From positions 122,511,501 through 122,575,500 of the forward strand of contig NC_090989.1 of assembly GCF_041146395.1 (NCBI RefSeq): 64,000 nt of DNA. Direction: 5' to 3'. Origin of the DNA: Eulemur rufifrons. Lineage: Eukaryota; Chordata; Mammalia; Primates; Lemuridae. This document shows positions 61,662-64,000 of this stretch, piece after piece. Made by a program: the position numbers and the translations under genes. A model generated the notes under the pieces. The model did not search any database. It saw nothing but the letters and a program-made list of their open reading frames with translations, and was not told the origin of the DNA. Each line of letters opens with the position of its first letter. Within the stretch, counting starts at the first letter, position 1.

Positions 61662-61827
61662 GGCTGGGTGTGGTGGCTCATCCCTGTAATCCCAGCACTT
61701 TGAGAAGCTGAGGTGGGAGGATCAGTTGAGGCCAGGAGTTCCAGTCTGCAGTGAGCTATGATGACACCACTGCACTCCAGCATGGGTGACAGAGCGAGAC
61801 CCTATATCCAAAAAAAAAAAAAAAAAA
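61662..61827 (+). mobile_element. Free Alu-monomer (FLAM-like) SINE
   Basis: A single 7SL-derived monomer: GGCTGGGTGTGGTGGCTCAT, GAGGCCAGGAGTTCCAGTCT, GTGAGCTATGATGACACCAC and GGTGACAGAGCGAGACCCTA, then an A run of about 18. No right monomer is present. It pre-dates dimeric Alu. Confidence 0.9.
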
Positions 61828-62379
61828 GTCCAGAAACTTTGCAGTCCAGAGAAGATGATGAAGTAACAGGTTGTCAGCAACTTTCTCCCAGACATGCAGA
61901 CATGGCCCTGGAGGATATAATGTTATTACAGTATCAAGAGTTATTTTCATAAAAATAGTATTGTAATGAAAAATAAAAATAGACACTGGAAGAACATAGA
62001 GGGGCCTTGTGTATGTGGGAAGCTCCATTTTGAAATGAATTTTTAAAATTACAATTTATTTCTATTATTTAGACAGACGCTGTTGGAGAAATTGAGTTCA
62101 CCATATAAAGTCAAGTCCTTCATACTACATGAAAAAGAAAAGAAAGCAATACAAAAACGCCAAAACAACTAAAGACCTATAGGAAAACATAAAAACATAC
62201 AGCTAAAACTAATCGATAATAGTGGAGGAAGTGAGAAATAACTTAGTGTACACAGCCCCAAAATTTCAAATGATAAGAATCCCTACTTCACATTTTACAA
62301 CAAAATTAGCAAAACTGTGGCAGAGACTTCTCTGTGTTCCCCAAGGCCTGTTTTCTTTCCCTCCTGTCACCACATTTAA
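61828..62379. other. Unassigned stretch
   Basis: AT-rich single-copy sequence. No gene is seen. Confidence 0.45.
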
Positions 62380-62712
62380 ATTCCCAGACCCCTCTGCAGT
62401 TTGCTGTGTCTATGGACTAAATCCTGGCCAGTGGAATGTGGGCAGGAGTGCTGTATGCCACTTCCATAACTGGCCCATATAAACCTTTCGTAAACATTTT
62501 GCCATGTTCTTCCCTCTAGGTTGTTGGAGGGACTCCGTTGACCTAAAGGAAGTCATAGACTCAGAAGGAAGAAATCTGGGTTCTTGTAGGTCTATGTGGA
62601 AGGCTGCCCAGCTAACATCTGCCTTGGATTATAACTTAAGTGAGAAACATACTTTTAGTGTGTTGAACCACTGAGGTTTGGGGGTTTATCTGTTACAGTA
62701 GCTAGTGTTACC
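62380..62712 (+). mobile_element. Ancient LTR-like repeat
   Basis: ATCCTGGCCAGTGGAATGTG, GGTCTATGTGGAAGGCTGCC and GTGTTGAACCACTGAGGTTTG, with a GTTACAGTAGCTAG end. Similar in layout to 52,960-53,260. The family is unsure. Confidence 0.45.
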
Positions 62713-62914
62713 TTCACTGACACCAAAAATGATTTCAATAGGGGTTATAATACAAAATTATAACTGCCTTAGAACACAATTTACAAGAAAGATTTTATAA
62801 TGTAGAGGTAGAAAAGCTTCCAAGCATGGAAGAAAAGCTAAAAAATATGTATTAAATTTGATGGATTTCATCACATTTAAAAAACATTTTAAATCAATTA
62901 CTTTTCATTTATCT

Positions 62915-63281
62915 AATTATTTATTATTGTGGTAAGAACACTTAACATGAGATCTACCACCGTAACAAATTTTTAAGTGCACAATATGGTATTATTAACT
63001 ATAGGCACTATATTGTACAGCAGATCTCTAGAGCCTATTCAGCTTGCAAAACTAAAACTTCATACCTGTTGAACAGCAATTCCCCATTTCCCCCTTCCCC
63101 CTGGCAACCAACATTCTATTTCCTATTTCTATGAGTTTGGCCATTTTAGGTACCTCATATAAGTGGACTCATACAGTATTTATCCTTCTGTGACTGGCTG
63201 ATTTCACTTAGCATAATGACCTTCAGGTTCATCTATGTTGTCACATTTTGCAGAATTTCCTTTTTTTTAGGAATTAATATT

Positions 63282-63325
<44 letters not shown>

Positions 63326-63430
63326 ACATTTTATTTACCCACTCATCCATCGATGGACATCTAGGTTGTTTCTATATGACTATTGGCTATTGTGAACAAT
63401 GCTGCAGTGAACTTGGGAATGCAAATATCT
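62915..63430 (-). mobile_element. L1M 3' fragment with CA microsatellite
   Basis: TTGTGGTAAGAACACTTAACA, TCCCCCTGGCAACCAACATT, GGTACCTCATATAAGTGGAC, TTTCACTTAGCATAATGACC and CTATTGTGAACAATGCTGCA. A (TA)n(CA)n tract at 63,282-63,322 sits where L1M has the ATTCCATTGTATGGATATAC block. Confidence 0.85.
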
Positions 63431-64000
63431 CTTAGAGACCAATCACTAATCACTATTTATTTAGATAATAAACATTTACATTTGCTTTATAACTATAGGA
63501 AGTATAGCTCTGGGTAAGCAAAAACTGTCTTTGCAGTTTAAAACAACTCCTATATCCGAGCTACGCACATGTTACTCCTATTATTGTTGAGGTTATAATT
63601 ATGGTAATTAAAAATACAGTCTTTATGCTAACTAAAGGATAAAATATATGGGAATATTATTCATAAGTTATATGTAAATACTATTTTCAAAACATTGAGA
63701 ATCATAGTACCACCAAGCTTCAATTTGAGCAAAAGTAGTCTTCTATGTAGCAGCAGTTTCTTAAAACAATAATGAAAAATAAGTAGTTCCAAAACTATTT
63801 TTTAAAAGAGACACAAAGAGGTCTCAAGTTTTTCAGCATGGTTCTAGAAGTACAATATTTGGTGTGTTTGAAAGGTGAGTTAATTTTGAACGAATCCACT
63901 CCTATTTTCAGGATGTGAAGGTGGCGGGGATAGTAGGGTGGGGAGGAATGGAAGGATAAAAACGTCTTTTTTCCAGAAATTGTTCTCTTCGATCTGCTGG
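63431..64000. other. Unassigned window end
   Basis: AT-rich single-copy sequence. Nothing is recognised. Confidence 0.5.

Overview
This window is non-coding mammalian nuclear DNA from a strepsirrhine primate, most likely a lemur. The evidence is the repeat content. Four full-length dimeric Alu elements carry the lemur-type right monomer (GAGCTAGGCTGACGCCACGGCAC or close variants). A young L1 family has the GTACAAAAGATCAGGCTATATACATTG-type 3' end seen in strepsirrhines. Older MIR, L2, L1M, MER5, Tigger and MLT1 fossils form the usual primate background. The galago/loris tRNA-derived SINE types were not seen, which favours a lemur. I find no intact protein-coding gene. All open frames are short and lie in repeats, in the CpG island or in unconserved-looking sequence.

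Layout. 1-6.3 kb: sparse unique sequence with a MER5 copy, a twin-primed young L1 (1.6-2.0 kb), an antisense Alu (2.7-3.1 kb) and a possible CTCF site. 6.39-7.35 kb: a strong CpG island with CCAAT boxes, an NRF1 site and a CACGTG box. Good splice donors lie on the minus strand, with a weaker one on the plus strand, so this looks like a (possibly bidirectional) promoter whose exon 1 runs leftward out of the window. A secondary ETS/CCAAT cluster follows at 7.78-7.81 kb.

10.0-18.1 kb: the outstanding structure, a near-perfect inverted repeat. Its arms are 3,624 and 3,632 bp and about 99.9 percent identical by eye, around an 854-bp spacer that holds one complete Alu with target-site duplications. 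The arms contain, in mirror image, a split MLT1 LTR, an LTR-like insert, a MIR broken by a Tigger-type transposon, and a C-rich heptamer repeat that differs by one unit between arms.

18.1-64 kb: ordinary repeat-rich intergenic or intronic sequence. It holds two Alus plus an Alu-monomer (FLAM-like) copy, four young L1 3' fragments (one twin-primed), many older L1M fragments, a row of MLT1/MaLR LTRs at 48-58 kb, hAT-Charlie and Tigger fossils, microsatellites and two local tandem duplications.

Repeat family names come from remembered consensus sequences, not from a database search, and old-repeat boundaries are approximate. No function is claimed for the stretches listed as unassigned.
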